Assembly: GCA_008711295.1 (NCBI GenBank)
Contig: VUYV01000147.1
Location: forward strand, 1,492,577-1,556,576
Direction of reading: 5' to 3'
From: Anarhynchus alexandrinus
Lineage: Eukaryota > Chordata > Aves > Charadriiformes > Charadriidae
DNA: 64,000 nucleotides
The translations under genes were made by a program, and so were the position numbers. Shown piece by piece: positions 12,429 through 25,659 of the stretch (positions are counted from its first letter, which is position 1; each line of letters opens with the position of its first letter). The notes below the pieces were generated by a model, which was not told where the DNA came from, ran no database searches, and was given only the letters and a program-made list of their open reading frames with translations.

Positions 12429-15400
12429 TTTCTTAGCTGCACATAATGCCTTCAACTTTCAGCACTGGCATATGTCCTATAATCTTTCAAGCTACTTCTT
12501 TGAGATAACAGTCAATTGCCTTTGCTTTCTTGAGCAACCCATAGGTATAGACACTTCCCTTTTGATTGACAAGTATCAGAGCTAGTGGGAATGTCAAGCT
12601 GGGTTGAGGGAACTCTGTTCCTCGGCATTTTTTTTTTTTGTCACTAATATTATATTTCATTGAGGTTTGACTTTTTAAATTAGGAAATATGTAGAACCTG
12701 AATGTATTAACTATGTCCCACAGAAATATTCAGATCTGAGGTAGCTAAGGCTCTTGTTAAAATGGATCTTCTACCTTCTAGATTCACATCAGACCATCAA
12801 AAGGTTCTGTCAGGAAGAAGAAACAACATGATACTATTGACTTTTCTTTACTTTCTGAGCTCTAAGGATTTGGAAATAAAATGGTATTTATGATAAAACA
12901 TTGTTCTCAAGGTAATTTTGGTTCTCAGGAGGAATTTACACTGCTCTCTTGCTACAGTCTCCAGAGGCTAAATGTGCAGGCAGATACATCTATGGCAGGT
13001 GACTTAAAGAGTCTAACTTGTAACTACTCTGGAGGAAATTAGAGTGACAGACCAATAATTGCCAATGGTATTTTAAACAATCACACTCTGTTGTTTTATG
13101 CTTCTTGCTCATGACATTTCTGTGCCAGTGGTCCCAACTGTAAGATTTGAAACAAATAATAAGGGGTAGTTCTTCCCAGGAGGCACAGGTGAGCATTCCT
13201 TTTTGTGGCTTTTGATATGTATAGCTCTTCTCTCCTGAGGAAATGTTACTCTGGCCTTTCTTGCTTTAGCAAACCTCAAGGAGTATTTTACATGTTAAAG
13301 GTGTATTTTAGTGCAACCGATATTTTCTTCTTACATTCTGAACGTTGAAATAAAGGGGAATTCGTCTCCATTTTTCTAGCATCAGCAGCTGATGTGAATA
13401 GCTTAGGACTGCACCAAAGACTGCCACCAAAATTGAGAGAAGAGCAAAGAACATGCAGAGATCAGTGTAATCTATTGATTTTAACGGACTGGTTACAGCT
13501 GTAGAGGATTGTAAAGAAAAGTAATTTTATTAGATGTCAGCATTCTGCTGCGATCCTCACTTCAGACTGAAATGAGTCTGTTCAGTCCCAAAGTGACGGT
13601 GTAAAATTTTAATCATGCATGTAGTTGCAATAGGAAGCATGAAGTTCTCCTTGTTTTCTTCTGTATGTTAAGGAAATTCTTTCCCACCTTCTGTTTTTGT
13701 CTGTCATATATTACCCTTTTCTCAGATTTTGCTCAGAGATATTGAAAGCGAATGGTTCCACCATCACCACATCTCTGCGCCTGCCTCCTGCTACACTAAA
13801 CCCAAGTGCATAAAACAGTATAGCAATTTGCTCCCAGAACTGTGATCTTCAGTGTTGCCCTGGAGTGTGGATGAGTTGAGCGTGATGGCTGGAAAGAGAA
13901 AGCATGAGGTGGGATAAAGTCAAATGCTGCATAGGAGCCCAAAAGGAGCTGTAAAAATGTGGTCACTTAAAAGTGCAAATCTGGTTTATTTTTCAAGTAT
14001 TAAAAACAGACATTGCCTTTGGCAGCAGTTTGGAGAAATGTGTCTTAGCAAATTTCCTGACTGAACCAAAGAATTATTCAATGTTACTTAAAGACTTGAA
14101 GCTATGGCCTAAATAGTAATTAACATACTTGTTATTGGCATTGATGCTTTTCTCTGCGGGATGCAGATGTATCAGAAAATATGAAAGTGATAAAAAGTTT
14201 CATTTTTCACCAGTCCTGAAAGTCATTTGGGGATATTGTTTCATTTTCCTTTTTCACTGTCATGTCATTCACTGTTCAGAGCTCCACTAACACTACTCTT
14301 CCAAATACAGAGAGACAAAACTAGCCAGAGATCTAGGAGCATTTCAGCACAGCTGGCATTGCAGAAAGCCATTGAGATTAAATGGTGATCCATAAAGGAT
14401 GCTCTGTAATCCCAAAGAGATGTGCGTTGGTGGAAGCAATGAACCACACTGACATTTTTACTGATGGTGATGGCTGGCATTCAGAATATTTAGCATTTGG
14501 TGGTGATGAGCGGGCAGCCAAGGCAGCAGTGAAGTTTGGAACCATCCAAAACTTTACTTCTGTTCCTTTGTTATGAAGTTGACAATCTGGAATTCATGGC
14601 TTGCCTGGTGATCAGCTGCCTTGAAGGAGGGAAATGAATCAAACTCTTTCAATGATGCAGTGTTTTCTTACATTATATATGGTCTGTCCTGTGGCACTTA
14701 GTTTCAGACAGTGCTTCGGCCTGACGTTCATCGTCTCAAATCCGTACCATAGCTCAGACAGATGTCTCAGGAGCCTTATCCAGAAACTCTGGAGGAAAAG
14801 AAAACAAAGAAAAAACTTGATTTGTGAAAGAAATCTTTTGATCCTTATAGTTCTCCACTTTAGAAGGTCTAAGATAAGCAAATCATATATGATTTTGATT
14901 TAAAGAAGTAAAAATCTTCTTAAATATTCTCACAGCAATGACTAAAGAATTAATGAAATTCATTAAGAAAAAAGAGTAGAAGAATTAAATAACATCCAGC
15001 TTTGTGAAAAGCAGTGAACGAAAGAGGTGGCCAGAGTATGATGTTCTGAAGACATTTGCCTCTTATACTGGAACGAAAACCAAACCTTCTGGAAACTGTG
15101 TCAAAACATCTGCTTTCAGGGAAAAAAGATTTATTTATCTATTTGTCTTTGATGTGCAAAATCAGACTTAAGACTTTCCAGTGCCCGATTCAGAGTAGAC
15201 TTTTCGGGTGATCTCAGCACCGACAGGAAACGATGTCTTCCATCCTGGTACCTAAAACACTGAAATACAGGTAGTGAGGGATAGAGAGAGGGAGTGGGAT
15301 TTACTTAATCTACTTTAGAGACCTACAAGGTAGGTGTCTTCATGTGAACCAATGGCTCCCTTTATAATCAGAAGTGAGTTTAGGCAGAGAGTAATATAGG

Positions 15401-18400
15401 TGTTTCTGAGATACAATTCGCTTGCCATAATTAGGTCTCGATGTCAGGATGTTTGCTTTAGGATCTATACCCATTCCTCAAAAGTGAGGTGGCACTGTGG
15501 GTTTTTTTTTTAAATATGTGGTTACATATCTGAAACCTGGATTTATTTCAAGTCTTTTCTTAAACTAGTTCATACACAAAAAAGACTAGATTCTGAAATC
15601 TTCCTCAGACAAGACCTCATTCCCTACCAGGTAGAAAGAAGTTCACCACTTTAATTTCATTGTGTCTTCCTCAGCCTGTGAAGGCATGTAAATAATTAAT
15701 TCAGATGGAGACATCTGCTAAGTGAACATGAATTTAGGTCATGTATTTAAGATTCAAATCTTCTCCTTCAAATCTCTATAAGAAAAAATTATCTTCTATG
15801 AACATTTCATTAAAGCCAATACTACTCCAAACAAGGAGCCAATGAAAGAGCAAGATTTCGTCAAAGCTTCAGTTTCATGAACATTTTCCAACTAGATTGC
15901 TTTGAAAAGATGTAATTGTATGAGTTGAAAAAATTCAGCTGTGTCCTTCTCCTCACACAAACAAAAGTTGCTGTCGGTTGGAAGTATAATGTGTTGAGGC
16001 AGTGGGGAGAAAACAGCTGTGCTGTTCTCTCTGTAGCATTTTACCCATCCTCATGGAAACACCTTTATGAGGGCTGCCTGGCTCCAGGGTTGGGAAAAGA
16101 GATCAGGCCGGTGCAAAGAGTGGTCGAAATAAATGTCCTGCAGAAAGTGTCTGCTTTGCTACTGCTTACCTACTTCCTCTTCAGTCACAAAGAAAGTAAG
16201 AGACAGAACATATCACACCCGCTATTTTATTGCCTTTGTAAGTGATATTTTTTTCTGTTTGGTAAAAATGTGTGTTATTGTTTATTTTTACATTCCTCTG
16301 CCAGGCTGACATCATGCTCTGCACATTATGAGAAAAAATACTGCAGGGATTTTTCTTTTTTTTCTTACTTTCCAGAGAAAGTAGTGTTGCAATTACTGGC
16401 AAGTTGCATACACAAACAGCAAACGGATGCTACCACATTTAACTCCTCATTGGACCTTTCAACTCCACACAGTAGGATTTTTCTTTTTCTTTTGTTTTCT
16501 TAAGAGGTACTGTTTGTGAAATGTGCCAGGCAGCCACCAATGTGATATCCACTCGAAACCTCACTCCCGGAATACCATCTTTTCATGTGTATACTTCCAA
16601 GCCCCCAAGTTCTCTGATTCAGCCTCACGGAATGAATAAAATTTGGAGTCTTTAGCTCATAACTCATCCTCCTACCCAATTGCTCCCTTCGGTTGCCCTG
16701 GCTTGCTCCCTCTAGTCCAGGTACTTCCTCCTGCCCCTGGCTCCCCACAGTTCCCTTTTGCTTTTTCTCTTGCCCCTCAGTGTGCCTTATCAGCTTTCCC
16801 TTCGTTCCAAAATTTGATACCAAAGTTACCATGTTGGGGATTGCTTTCTAATTTCAATGTGGACTTAAAAACAGTCTGACTTTTACTCTGAGTGGCTTTC
16901 ATTCATATCAAGGAATGTGAAGGAATGAAAGACTGGATATATATTTTTTTTCCTCTGTAATTTGTTGTAATGTAGTCCCTGAGCACCAAAAATTCTTCTT
17001 TGGGTTGGTCCTCATGGCTCGTTTAGAAAGGGAAGTATTTTCCACCTTAGATGCCGGCATTCCCCTTGTTTGTTTACCTGGGTCAACCCGTAATCTGCTG
17101 GGATTATTCTGAGATTATAATAAAGTCTTTAGGAGTCTGTGCTCCACCTTGTGTGAGCTCAACTGAAGGAGGTTTTATTCACGATACACCAAAGTGTAAA
17201 CAAAAGAGACACATCCTTGAGGCACCCGAAAGAAGAAACTCATGGGGACAGGGCCAGTGACACAAACAGAGTCTCAGACTTGGTTTCATCCTTCACTGTT
17301 GTGATGTCTTCAACGTCGAGAAAACAGGCAGTAATAAACCTGAGGCTTCTATAGAAATTTGACAGTACCTCCTCCCCCCTGCCCATTCTGAGATCAGTTG
17401 TCCTCTGTCGTTTTTCAGAGGAGTGACTGTAATAGACACAATCCAAGGGAGAAAAAAATGCTTCTCCCAGTTTCAATGTCTGTATTTTATCACTTTAAGA
17501 AAGGCTTTAGAAAGAAACTTAATAGGTTGGAACAAGCAACCAGATCTTGCAATCAGCTCCACAGTCAGTGAGACCCTGTGCAGGCCCAAGAGGCTGGGGA
17601 GGGGAACCTCTAATGACCTGGCTGCAGACCAAGATCAAAAGACATTTACCTTTTATTTCATGTGACATAAAGCTAATGCAATGTTTTAGAGATGGTGTTG
17701 AACCAAAACATTGGCTCTGTGCCCCATTTGAGCATACAAAGATTCAGAATCTAAACTCAGAATTAAGCTCCGAAATTTATGGCCGTTTTTTATTGGTATG
17801 CTGGAGAGAACAAAAATCCCAGCTATAAAGCACTGAGCGTTGGAGGAGAGTTATCTCCCAGATCAAGACCTTGACTCTGCATCTTGCATGTAGCTCAAAG
17901 TTTGCTTGCTCATTTCCCACGAGAGTCATCTTTGGCTCTGTCTGTATTGGTAAATTAAAGGTGCTTGGGATAGTTCACTGGCACTGAGCCCAACCCACAT
18001 GTGAGAGTCTGTGTCCACATCATTAACTGCTCTTGCCCTCCAGAACAGGATGGCTGCATCCCAAACTGTCCATTTGAAATGATCCTTGGCCCACTGCGGG
18101 GGTGCTTGCACAGCCCAGCCTTGGAAAAGGGCCTGGATAACCCCACCTGCTAAGATAAGCATGTGGCTGTAAACAGCATGTGTGGATCGAATACACAAAA
18201 CCGCCCCAAAACTCATTGTCTTAAAGAGGAAGGTGACCATAAACCAGAGTAAACAGCAACCAAGGAATTAAAAAGAGACTTTTGAAACAAAGAAGGAATC
18301 AGCTTGAAAGGAAAAATAAAAGAGGCATCTCAATTTGTAACAGGGGCGGAGATCTTGACGTGGAAACAGCAGTAGTCAAAACCTCTGGAGACACCCTGCA

Positions 18401-19911
18401 GCACCCTGACCTTGGGCAGGGCAGGCAGAGCAGCCAGCACCCGGCGAGTGGGCAGCAGCATGGGAGCCCACCACAGATGCATGCCCTGACCTGCTGGGGC
18501 ATCAGCAGGTTGCAGGCAGCAGCAAGGGTAGTTGGACAGAGGGAGATCCCCCACGGCCACCAAGTATGTGCGTGTTTGCCCGTGCACGTGAGTTTAAAGC
18601 TTCTTGGGATTAGGCCTGGAAGGGTGTTGAGAGGTTTGTAGGTGTTTATTAACAATTTAGAAATGTCTAGCACTGCGATTTATCTGTTGTATTACTGATA
18701 TTGATCCTGAATGTGTAGTTCACTGGTTGGTGCTTAATTACGATCATAAACAACAAACCACTGTAATCCTGATTTGACTTAAACTTTGTGAACTCAGTGG
18801 TTTGCCCCTGTGACAGCTTGTGCTAGCCCTTGAACTGCGTGTGAATATTGTCTCCAGGAGTGCTGGCTGTCCCCGTGAAACAGGGCCAGGGACTAGTCTA
18901 ACACTTCTAACAGTACGGACAATCAAATTGTGGTGCCCAGGAACATTTACTGGCCTTACTTACTTTACCAGTATGGATGTAGCCTATATTTTTCTCATGA
19001 GAAGGCCAGCATCCTATCTGCAACATGTACTTCGTTTGCTCCCTTGGAGATGTTCTCCCACTAAAGGCCAGGAAACAAGCGGTATCTGTAAAAGTAATGT
19101 AAAATGTACGAATGTAAAAAAACCTGGAGCACCTTTTTTGTTTAAATGATACGGAGCAATTGTGGAAATTAGAGCAGCATCAGCTGGTGAGCAGTGAGAG
19201 AGTTAAGTACACTGGTCCTTCACCTTTCTATCCTCACCAGATTTTTAATGTTTTTTTGTTTACATAGTTTTATATTAAAATTATAAGTGCCAGTTTGGAC
19301 CCAGTACTGGTATGATGGTGGCTAGCAGTTCACATGTATGACTCCACAAGATTTTGGTGTCAGTCCCTGCACGGTCTGTGCATGGGAATCCAATCTGACA
19401 GTGGTGACACAGAGCCCCTGTGATACTGCTAAGAGCAATTTTAATGCAAGTTACTCATGGGGAGAGCCAAGTCTCCTTGCTTTGGCATCTAATTCGGTGT
19501 GTAGTGAGGTGACGGTAGAAAAGAAATCGCCTGACTCTGCCAACAAGGGAGGAGGCAGCATCTTGGAGAGCCCCCAGAAGACGACCAGGTACTCAGTTTG
19601 GGTGTTGGGTCAGCAGGCAAGCAGGGTCTTCCCCTGGAGACCCTGGGAGATGTTTTCCCTCCACTGGGCGGGCAGCGGTGCTTGACTAGCTGCCTCGGTA
19701 TGAGTTCATTGCAGACAGACTGGATCTCAGCCGGTGATTCCTTTGGGCCTGATCTCACACCTAGTAAAGAAATTGGAAATCATCCCACTTGTTCCACTGA
19801 GTTTCACGGGCTTTTTTTACATCTGCCTGTCTCCTTTTCTTCTCTCTTGTGATTAATGTAGATTGCAAGAGAGGAGGAAACATTTAAATACAAACATTCA
19901 CACATAAAGAA
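12429..19911. other. Unique AT-rich nongenic DNA
   Basis: No exon or transposon is recognised over about 7.5 kb. The frames at 15916-16245, 16500-16832, 17547-17828 and 18282-18641 are short, mutually overlapping and without known motifs. Poly-T runs occur near 12631 and 15500. The 18410-18580 part is GC-rich but has few CpG. Confidence 0.6.
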
Positions 19912-19925
19912 TCTTTTTTTTTTTN
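19912..19925. other. Poly-T run ending in an ambiguous base (N)
   Basis: A T run of about twelve bases ends at an N at 19925. As at 4297, this indicates an unresolved homopolymer length in a draft assembly, not a biological feature. Confidence 0.9.
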
Positions 19926-20084
19926 GGTGCCTTTTCAGACTACTTCAGTGACAATTGCTTGCTCTTCAGCCCCATCTATGGAGTACAGGGCTGTGCAGAA
20001 ACACCCAGGCTCGCTCTGAAGGAAATATTTGGACTAATAATGGACTAATATTTGTGGCTGTTTTAATTGCATGTGATTTAGAGT

Positions 20085-20126
20085 AACAGCCATAAAGTGT
20101 AGAACAACAGTCATAAAGCGTAGCAC
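20085..20126 (+). repeat. 21-bp tandem duplication
   Basis: AACAGCCATAAAGTGTAGAAC at 20085-20105 is followed directly by a second copy at 20106-20126 that differs at three positions. Just upstream, near 20033-20055, the shorter word GGACTAAT is also doubled. Both look like local slippage duplications of some age. Confidence 0.85.
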
Positions 20127-20540
20127 AATATTTTAAATCTGGGTATTCCCAGCAGAGGCTCAGTGCAGTCTAGGAAAAGCAGGTAGAATAAAAACCATAT
20201 CTTGCACGTTCTTTATTGGCCTTCTAGGGCATGTAAGACTACAGTAAGATTCCCCTATTGTTCGGGAAAATAAGAAAAAAAGAAAGGCTCTCAAAATTCT
20301 GACATATTAATTAATGTTAAAAAGATTAGTGCTGAGGTGAAATCACTTTGCATGTTATCAGTGACTGTACTGTTAAGTCTGCTTTGGTCTGTAGCCTGAT
20401 CTAAATTCTTTCCACTCGCTTTCTTTATAAATTTAAGGCTGGCTCAACAAAGCATGACATCACCTCACCTAACCTGCTGTCTGCGTCCAGATCCTTGAAG
20501 TAGCTCCTCACCTAATGGCCACTGAGGAGCACAGCCCCCA

Positions 20541-20610
20541 TTTAAATTAACGAGAGTTAGGCTCCTAAATAGCTTTTTAATGCATGTATTTAAGTGCCAT
20601 TGGTGAGCCT
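20541..20610. repeat. Possible ancient sauropsid interspersed repeat
   Basis: The words GAGTTAGGCTCCTAAATA and TTAAGTGCC, next to a decayed TTAAATTAACG, resemble a very old interspersed repeat common in turtle and crocodilian genomes. The match is from memory of its typical wording and covers only about 70 bases. Confidence 0.35.
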
Positions 20611-23600
20611 GCTGTAACTTGCAGAGAAGGAGTGCAAGTCAGGCGATACGCCATGACAATAAAGTCACAGCTAATTCTTGAAGTGATCATCCTCAAAAAA
20701 TAATAGTTAAATGTTTTGGGCTATGTCTGGAAAGAAGTTGGACACACCCTTACATGGTGAATGGGGGAGTTAGAGCTTCAGCTGGGGTTTGCAACCAGCC
20801 ACTAACTGAGTGGGGACATGCCTACACCATTCATTTGGAAATGCTGACATCTCCCCTATTCAGCAGGCTAGGCACTCATCTTCAGCCTATGTGGGACTGA
20901 ATTTAATAACCCAAGTCTTCTTTTTAAACCAAGGTATCAAAATCACCTCATTTAGCAATACGTGGTCGTCTCACTCTTTTTGTCTAAATTATGGCCAGCA
21001 GCGGTGGCACTCATGTTTCATGTTATGCATTAGTCTGCATAACAATCTCTGCTCTCTGGACTATTCCTGGACTTTAGCAAATGATCATCTACTGAAAAAT
21101 GCATCAGAAGTCCAGACCACAGCGACCAGGATTGAGTTTGCCCCTCCAGCTACATGGTTTTTCCACTAAGCAATGCAGCCAGGCTTGTCTCTCTGGGCCA
21201 TGATTCCTACAGTCTTACTCGTCACAGTGGCTCAGCTGTAGCAACAGGGCAGTACTGCCTTAAAAATGGAATATAAACTCTATGGGTTCAATCTCAGAAA
21301 GCTCTGGAGAGACTAGAGTCCAGTTTTCCCCTTTATGGGTGAGTACTCCAACCAGTAGGTTCATAAGCAAAACGTCTCCCTGCCTGTTTCTTTTTTAAGA
21401 CGGAGATTGGTAGTGGTGACTTGCTTTCAGGGAAAAAACAGAGGCACCCAGCACCGAAGTGGACAGCAAGGCTTTGGGGAAGTGCAGGTGCCTGGACTTG
21501 ACTTTAAGCAGCATTTAAACTTTCTGGATTTTTTTTTCCCCCCAGACTTTACAACATTTTATGAACTAGTTTGGAGTCTTATATGCATAAACTGGTCTTA
21601 CTAGGATCATACACCCATCTTCAAGGCATTTTAGTGTCCAAGTTTGGAACTTACACATCTTGCCTTAAATTACACAGGAAGGTCTGTGGAAGAGCCAAGA
21701 GCTGAATATGGAGCTCCACAGGTGCTGCAGAGTTACCTAACTACTGACCTGTCCTGGCTTCTTCCTCAGCTGCAACAGAAGAGAGCTTGCATATTTATCA
21801 CAATTTAAAGTTCCGTAGCATTGTCTTTCCTTGATTTCTGGGTTTGTGTGCTGGTGGTACAGTAACCATTTGCAAACATCTATTCATTCTACTTTCAAAA
21901 AGAGAAATAGCTGACTGTAGGTGTCTGGCAAATTTTATCTGATTTGAGTTCAGAGATCCATCTCCTAGATATTTGGCTTGGCAAAAGCTTAGCAAACACT
22001 GTCATCTCCAGCTTAGAACTGCAGTTCCCTTCAAAACCTTGGAAAGTTGTATGGTACAATCCCATCAAAACAGGACTTTTTCTCCCTCCTCCCCCAACTC
22101 GTGATTCTCCTTCTAGGAGTTCAGCTGCCTGTGATCTCAGGCTTAGTTTTGATACAGCCCAGCTGTGCAACCTTAGCTCAAACTTTAGAGAAAATGTTAA
22201 GTTATGAGAAAGAGCTGTGAGAAAGTACGTAGACTAGAATCAGCCAAAATAAAAGGTAAAATTGGAGGCAGAGGTAAGATCATTGGGACAGGCACAGGTA
22301 ACAACTGAAGGATTCAAGGAGAAAATCAATGACAAGAAAAGTTATAAAAACTTACAGGAGAAGACAGTGAGCTGGAAGATGGCAACTTAGTGACACTGAG
22401 GACTAGTTGCTCCCAGGAGCAGCAGCAAAGGCTGATGTTTTCCACCTGATAAATGCCTGCCTGGCCAGCAGTGTCCTGCTGGGTGTCTTACTGGGGGTGG
22501 TGAGCATGCTAATGCTTAGCTCCTTACATCCTAGCTACCTATTGTGTGCACGATCCAGTCCATAATTGTCTTGTGGGTATTTTTATTGGGTATACTCTAT
22601 TTGAAGAGCTTGGCTCTTCATACACGGTAAAAGTTGCCTGAATGAAGAGAGTCAGGGGACAGAATAACAACCTGTAAAAACATGGCTCTGTACTGCTGTA
22701 CCCTAACACAGAGTAATATAGTATTACATGGAGTACAGTCAAATCATTAAGGGTATTTTTATATTGCATGTTTCCTTCCAGGAACACTTAAGATGTGCTA
22801 GTTATAATGGGTTAGAAATCTACAGCTGCCTAACTGGAGACACATGCCAGTCTAAGTCTGTAATACGAAGAGTGGGAAGTATCCCAGAGGAGTTCAGTGT
22901 TCGAAAAGGAAAATATCAAGACCAACACAGCTCTCTTACAGGCAAAACCTGCACAGACTTAGCAAAGGAAAGACACATTCTCACTTTACTTTTGCTAGCA
23001 CGGGTAGGGAAGAACAGAAGGCTAAGAAACAATACTGCTTGTGCAGTGTGTGACTGCAAATACCCCTAACACTGGCAAATGAAATACCACTTGCCATGTT
23101 TAAAAATCAACTTTCACATTACTGCCTGTAGGACAGTGATGGTACTTAAGGTCTGCATGAGGTGGCTCAGCACTTCTCAAGTCTGGGCATACAACCTAGG
23201 AGGGAAAAATCCTGATATATCAAGATCTGTTGACAGAAGAAAGGCAAAGTTTTTAAATTTGGGGGTGCCTAAAATTAGGAATCAAAACCTTTGTCATTAT
23301 TGTGAAATTTTATTTCATTTTGCTCTAGTGGGTAAGAAACAGCATAAAGCAACTTCAGTAGTCTGAATGTTAAAAAAGTCAACTTGTGATTATTGGCATG
23401 TATAAAGTTGTCAAAATGTTCCCTCTCTTGATGTAGTGTCAGCAGCTTTGGGATCTGTGTAAATAGTCTGCCTTCCTCAGCTGCTTATTCCTGTATTTAT
23501 TTGATAGTACTTCCTTTGAGTATAACTCCAGTTATGTAAAGTAGAAGATGGCGAAGTAGAATACTCTGGAAACTGCGTATTAATGTATCATGCCTTTTAT

Positions 23601-23665
23601 TTATAAACTCCAGGCTTCTTCAGATTTTTCTTTTATTCCTGTATAAATGTGAACTTTTCAACTTG
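20611..23665. other. Unique nongenic DNA
   Basis: No gene or transposon is recognised. Frames such as 20810-21169, 21895-22170 and 22728-23069 have no domain or repeat pattern and appear to be chance. Composition is ordinary AT-rich avian intergenic sequence. Confidence 0.6.
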
Positions 23666-24141
23666 GATAGTCTTGCAAAGCATTAAAAAAAAAGAAGTAT
23701 GAAAATTGCCAGTAGAAACATATATCTTAAAGTCATTCATGTTCTGGCATATAAAGTCCTCAGTTATTTTATAATAGTTAGTTTATATTGTTCCTTTTCT
23801 TTTCTTTCTTTCTACTTCTTTTTCTTTTTTCTTTTTTTTTTTCTTTCTATATTCAACTGATTATGTCCATGGAAACTAGCCCTAATTGTAGCTTTACAGG
23901 CAGGCCATGTTTTCCATCATTGGCACATACTGATGTAACTCACTGGGGAGTAGCACAGGACTGAGCTGCTGTTTTCTGTTATGCTGCAAATCAGAACAAG
24001 ATTGGTATTTCTGATTAATCATTTTTGCAAGTGGCTTACCAATTCCCTGCCAGATTATCATGTAATAAATAAAAACATCACCAAAGATACTAGGCTCAGC
24101 ACTGATCAAAAAAAAAAAAAAAAAAAGATAGTCTTTCAAGG
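23666..24141 (+). pseudogene. Candidate retroposed polyadenylated RNA
   Basis: A run of 19 A lies at 24108-24126, preceded by two overlapping AATAAA signals (24064-24073). The 15 bases immediately after the A run (24127-24141, beginning GATAGTCTT) match 23666-23680 at 13 of 15 positions, with the first nine identical. This arrangement is what target-primed insertion of a polyadenylated transcript leaves behind: a duplicated target site, the inserted body (about 23681-24107) and a 3' A tail. The body is AT-rich with a long pyrimidine tract, has no open frame, and resembles 3' untranslated sequence. I cannot name the parent transcript. The spacing from signal to tail (about 35 bases) is on the long side, and an A-run microsatellite with a chance match is the alternative. 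Confidence 0.45.
23790..23848 (+). repeat. Pyrimidine (CT-rich) tract
   Basis: Nearly all bases are T or C, mostly CTTT units, ending in a run of T. It lies inside the candidate retroposed segment. It is low-complexity DNA that could act as a splice-type pyrimidine tract, but no acceptor AG with an open exon follows. Confidence 0.85.
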
Positions 24142-24267
24142 AAGATGTTTCTAAGTTTGCATTTACTATAGTGGTCTTCATGAGCAAAGTTCATTTTACC
24201 CATAAAAAGCCTGAGCGTTCTTCCTGTAGGTGCAGAGGCACATATATCATCCCTTCTTTCACCCTTG

Positions 24268-24891
24268 ATGCAGGGCCATGATGTGGAGCCCATGACACCT
24301 CTAGGCAGGCTGCTACGGAGATCCATGGACCGTACCGGTGGTGCAGGGATGCCTCCAAACCTTGTTTTGCTAGATGGCTGGCTGATGGCTGGAACACTGC
24401 TAACCAAAGATGGGAAGGTCATTTTGCCAGAAAGGCACCCACGAGACCTCCAGAGGTGTGGGGGAATGCATCAGCAGAAACTCGGTAGAGGGGAAGCAGC
24501 AGGCAAAGGCGCTCGCCAGCCCTCGCTGGCCATGGCTGCCCCCCTTGCCGGCCTGGGGACCACTCGTCTGTGCACCGTGAAGGAGGGGGGAAGGTGGGCA
24601 GCCTGCCCACGAGGGTCCATCACCCCAGTTCAGGTCCATCACCCCAGTTCAGCAGGGAGAGAGGCCTCTGAGGGAGCTTCCCTCTCCCGGCCAGCCAGGC
24701 AGCTACCTACCACAGAGAGGGATGCTTCGGGCCGGGGGACGGTGAGCCAAGCTGCCTGCTCGGGAGCCAGCACTCGCTCCGCAGCTGCTGCGGTTCGGGA
24801 GGCCACCGGCCCCTGCACAGCCGCCGGCCGTGCTCGGTGGGAGGGCGAGGGAGATTTCGTCTGCAGGCGCTGCCGAACATGGGGCCGTTAG
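24268..24891 (+). other. GC-driven 207-codon open frame, doubtful coding value
   Basis: A frame opens at an ATG at 24268 and stays open to 24891. I do not recognise its product. It has no signal peptide, membrane segment or known motif, and it is rich in Arg, Gly and Ala as expected from GC-rich DNA. Minus-strand frames are open across the same bases, and the frame crosses a 19-bp tandem repeat. It runs into the CpG island, so it could at most be transcribed as part of a first exon. I regard translation as unlikely. Confidence 0.12.
24614..24651 (+). repeat. Perfect 19-bp tandem duplication
   Basis: GGTCCATCACCCCAGTTCA at 24614-24632 is repeated exactly at 24633-24651. The absence of differences points to a recent event or an assembly artefact. 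Confidence 0.95.
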
Positions 24892-25000
24892 CACGCTGAG
24901 GCGTGGGCGAGCGGGTGGTAGCCGGCCTCGGCGAGACCTTGAAAACACCACGCAGGCAACGACCCCGGGTGGACGCCGAGGCCGGTCCCTAATGACTGCT
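24715..25000. promoter_or_regulatory. CpG island, candidate promoter
   Basis: By hand count there are about 32 CpG in some 285 bases with GC content near two thirds, so CpG occurs about as often as chance predicts, while the surrounding DNA is strongly depleted. That is the mark of DNA kept unmethylated in the germ line, normally at promoters. A good splice-donor match (CG|GTGAGC) lies at 24741/24742 on the plus strand, which would fit a noncoding first exon starting upstream. No TATA box is evident, as is normal for such promoters. Direction of transcription and target gene are unknown. Confidence 0.6.
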
Positions 25001-25084
25001 GCGATTCCTTTGCACTTTAGCCCCTGCTTTGGCTGTTGCTTGGGTTAATCCCTATTTGTTTCTTTAAAGCCAAAGGTCCTCGGT

Positions 25085-25275
25085 GGAAGACAATACACGT
25101 CTCCTAAGGCGAGGGGCCATCCCAGCCCTTGTGGGTGGGTGTAAGAATTAAATCAGCCGGCGTACGAGGGTTGCAGATAGCGTGCCGACCGGCGTGCTGT
25201 GCCCAGGCAGATAAGGGGAGCCCTCTGTCAATACAGTTTTGATCTCTGGCCTTTTCTAACCCGCTCTCTTCGGGA
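25085..25275. promoter_or_regulatory. Secondary CpG cluster
   Basis: About eleven CpG fall in 190 bases, with a dense part at 25155-25195. It lies 100 bases beyond the main CpG island and probably belongs to the same unmethylated domain. Confidence 0.45.
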
Positions 25276-25659
25276 ACAGGTTTTTGGAGGGGTAAACTGA
25301 AGTTTAAAGTTTCCATTGTGAAACTCTCTATCGTACTTTTCTGCAGCCTTCATAGTATGAAAAAAGATACCATTTTGCTTATTACTGTTCCCTCTTTTGT
25401 GTTAATCCACCATGCTGAAGGTTTTGCTGACTTTAAGAAAAACTCATTTTAAAACATTTGAGAGTTAAAAAAAGTATTTTTTTCCACTTTCAGCCTCTGA
25501 GTTTTTGAGGCTCCTCTATGTATTCTACAGCAACTCATGAATTACAAGGTGTATGAAGGTGTATTAAAACGTGTTTGCATTTCTGATTTTTTTATTCTGC
25601 TACATCGGATGGTGTTAAACTGACAGTGAACCTGGAAATATAATGTCACAACACCGGGC

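Noticed and set aside
24108..24126. A run as the 3' end of a CR1 insertion
   Set aside because: CR1 ends in ATTCTATG-type octamers without a poly(A) tail, and no CR1 wording precedes this run.
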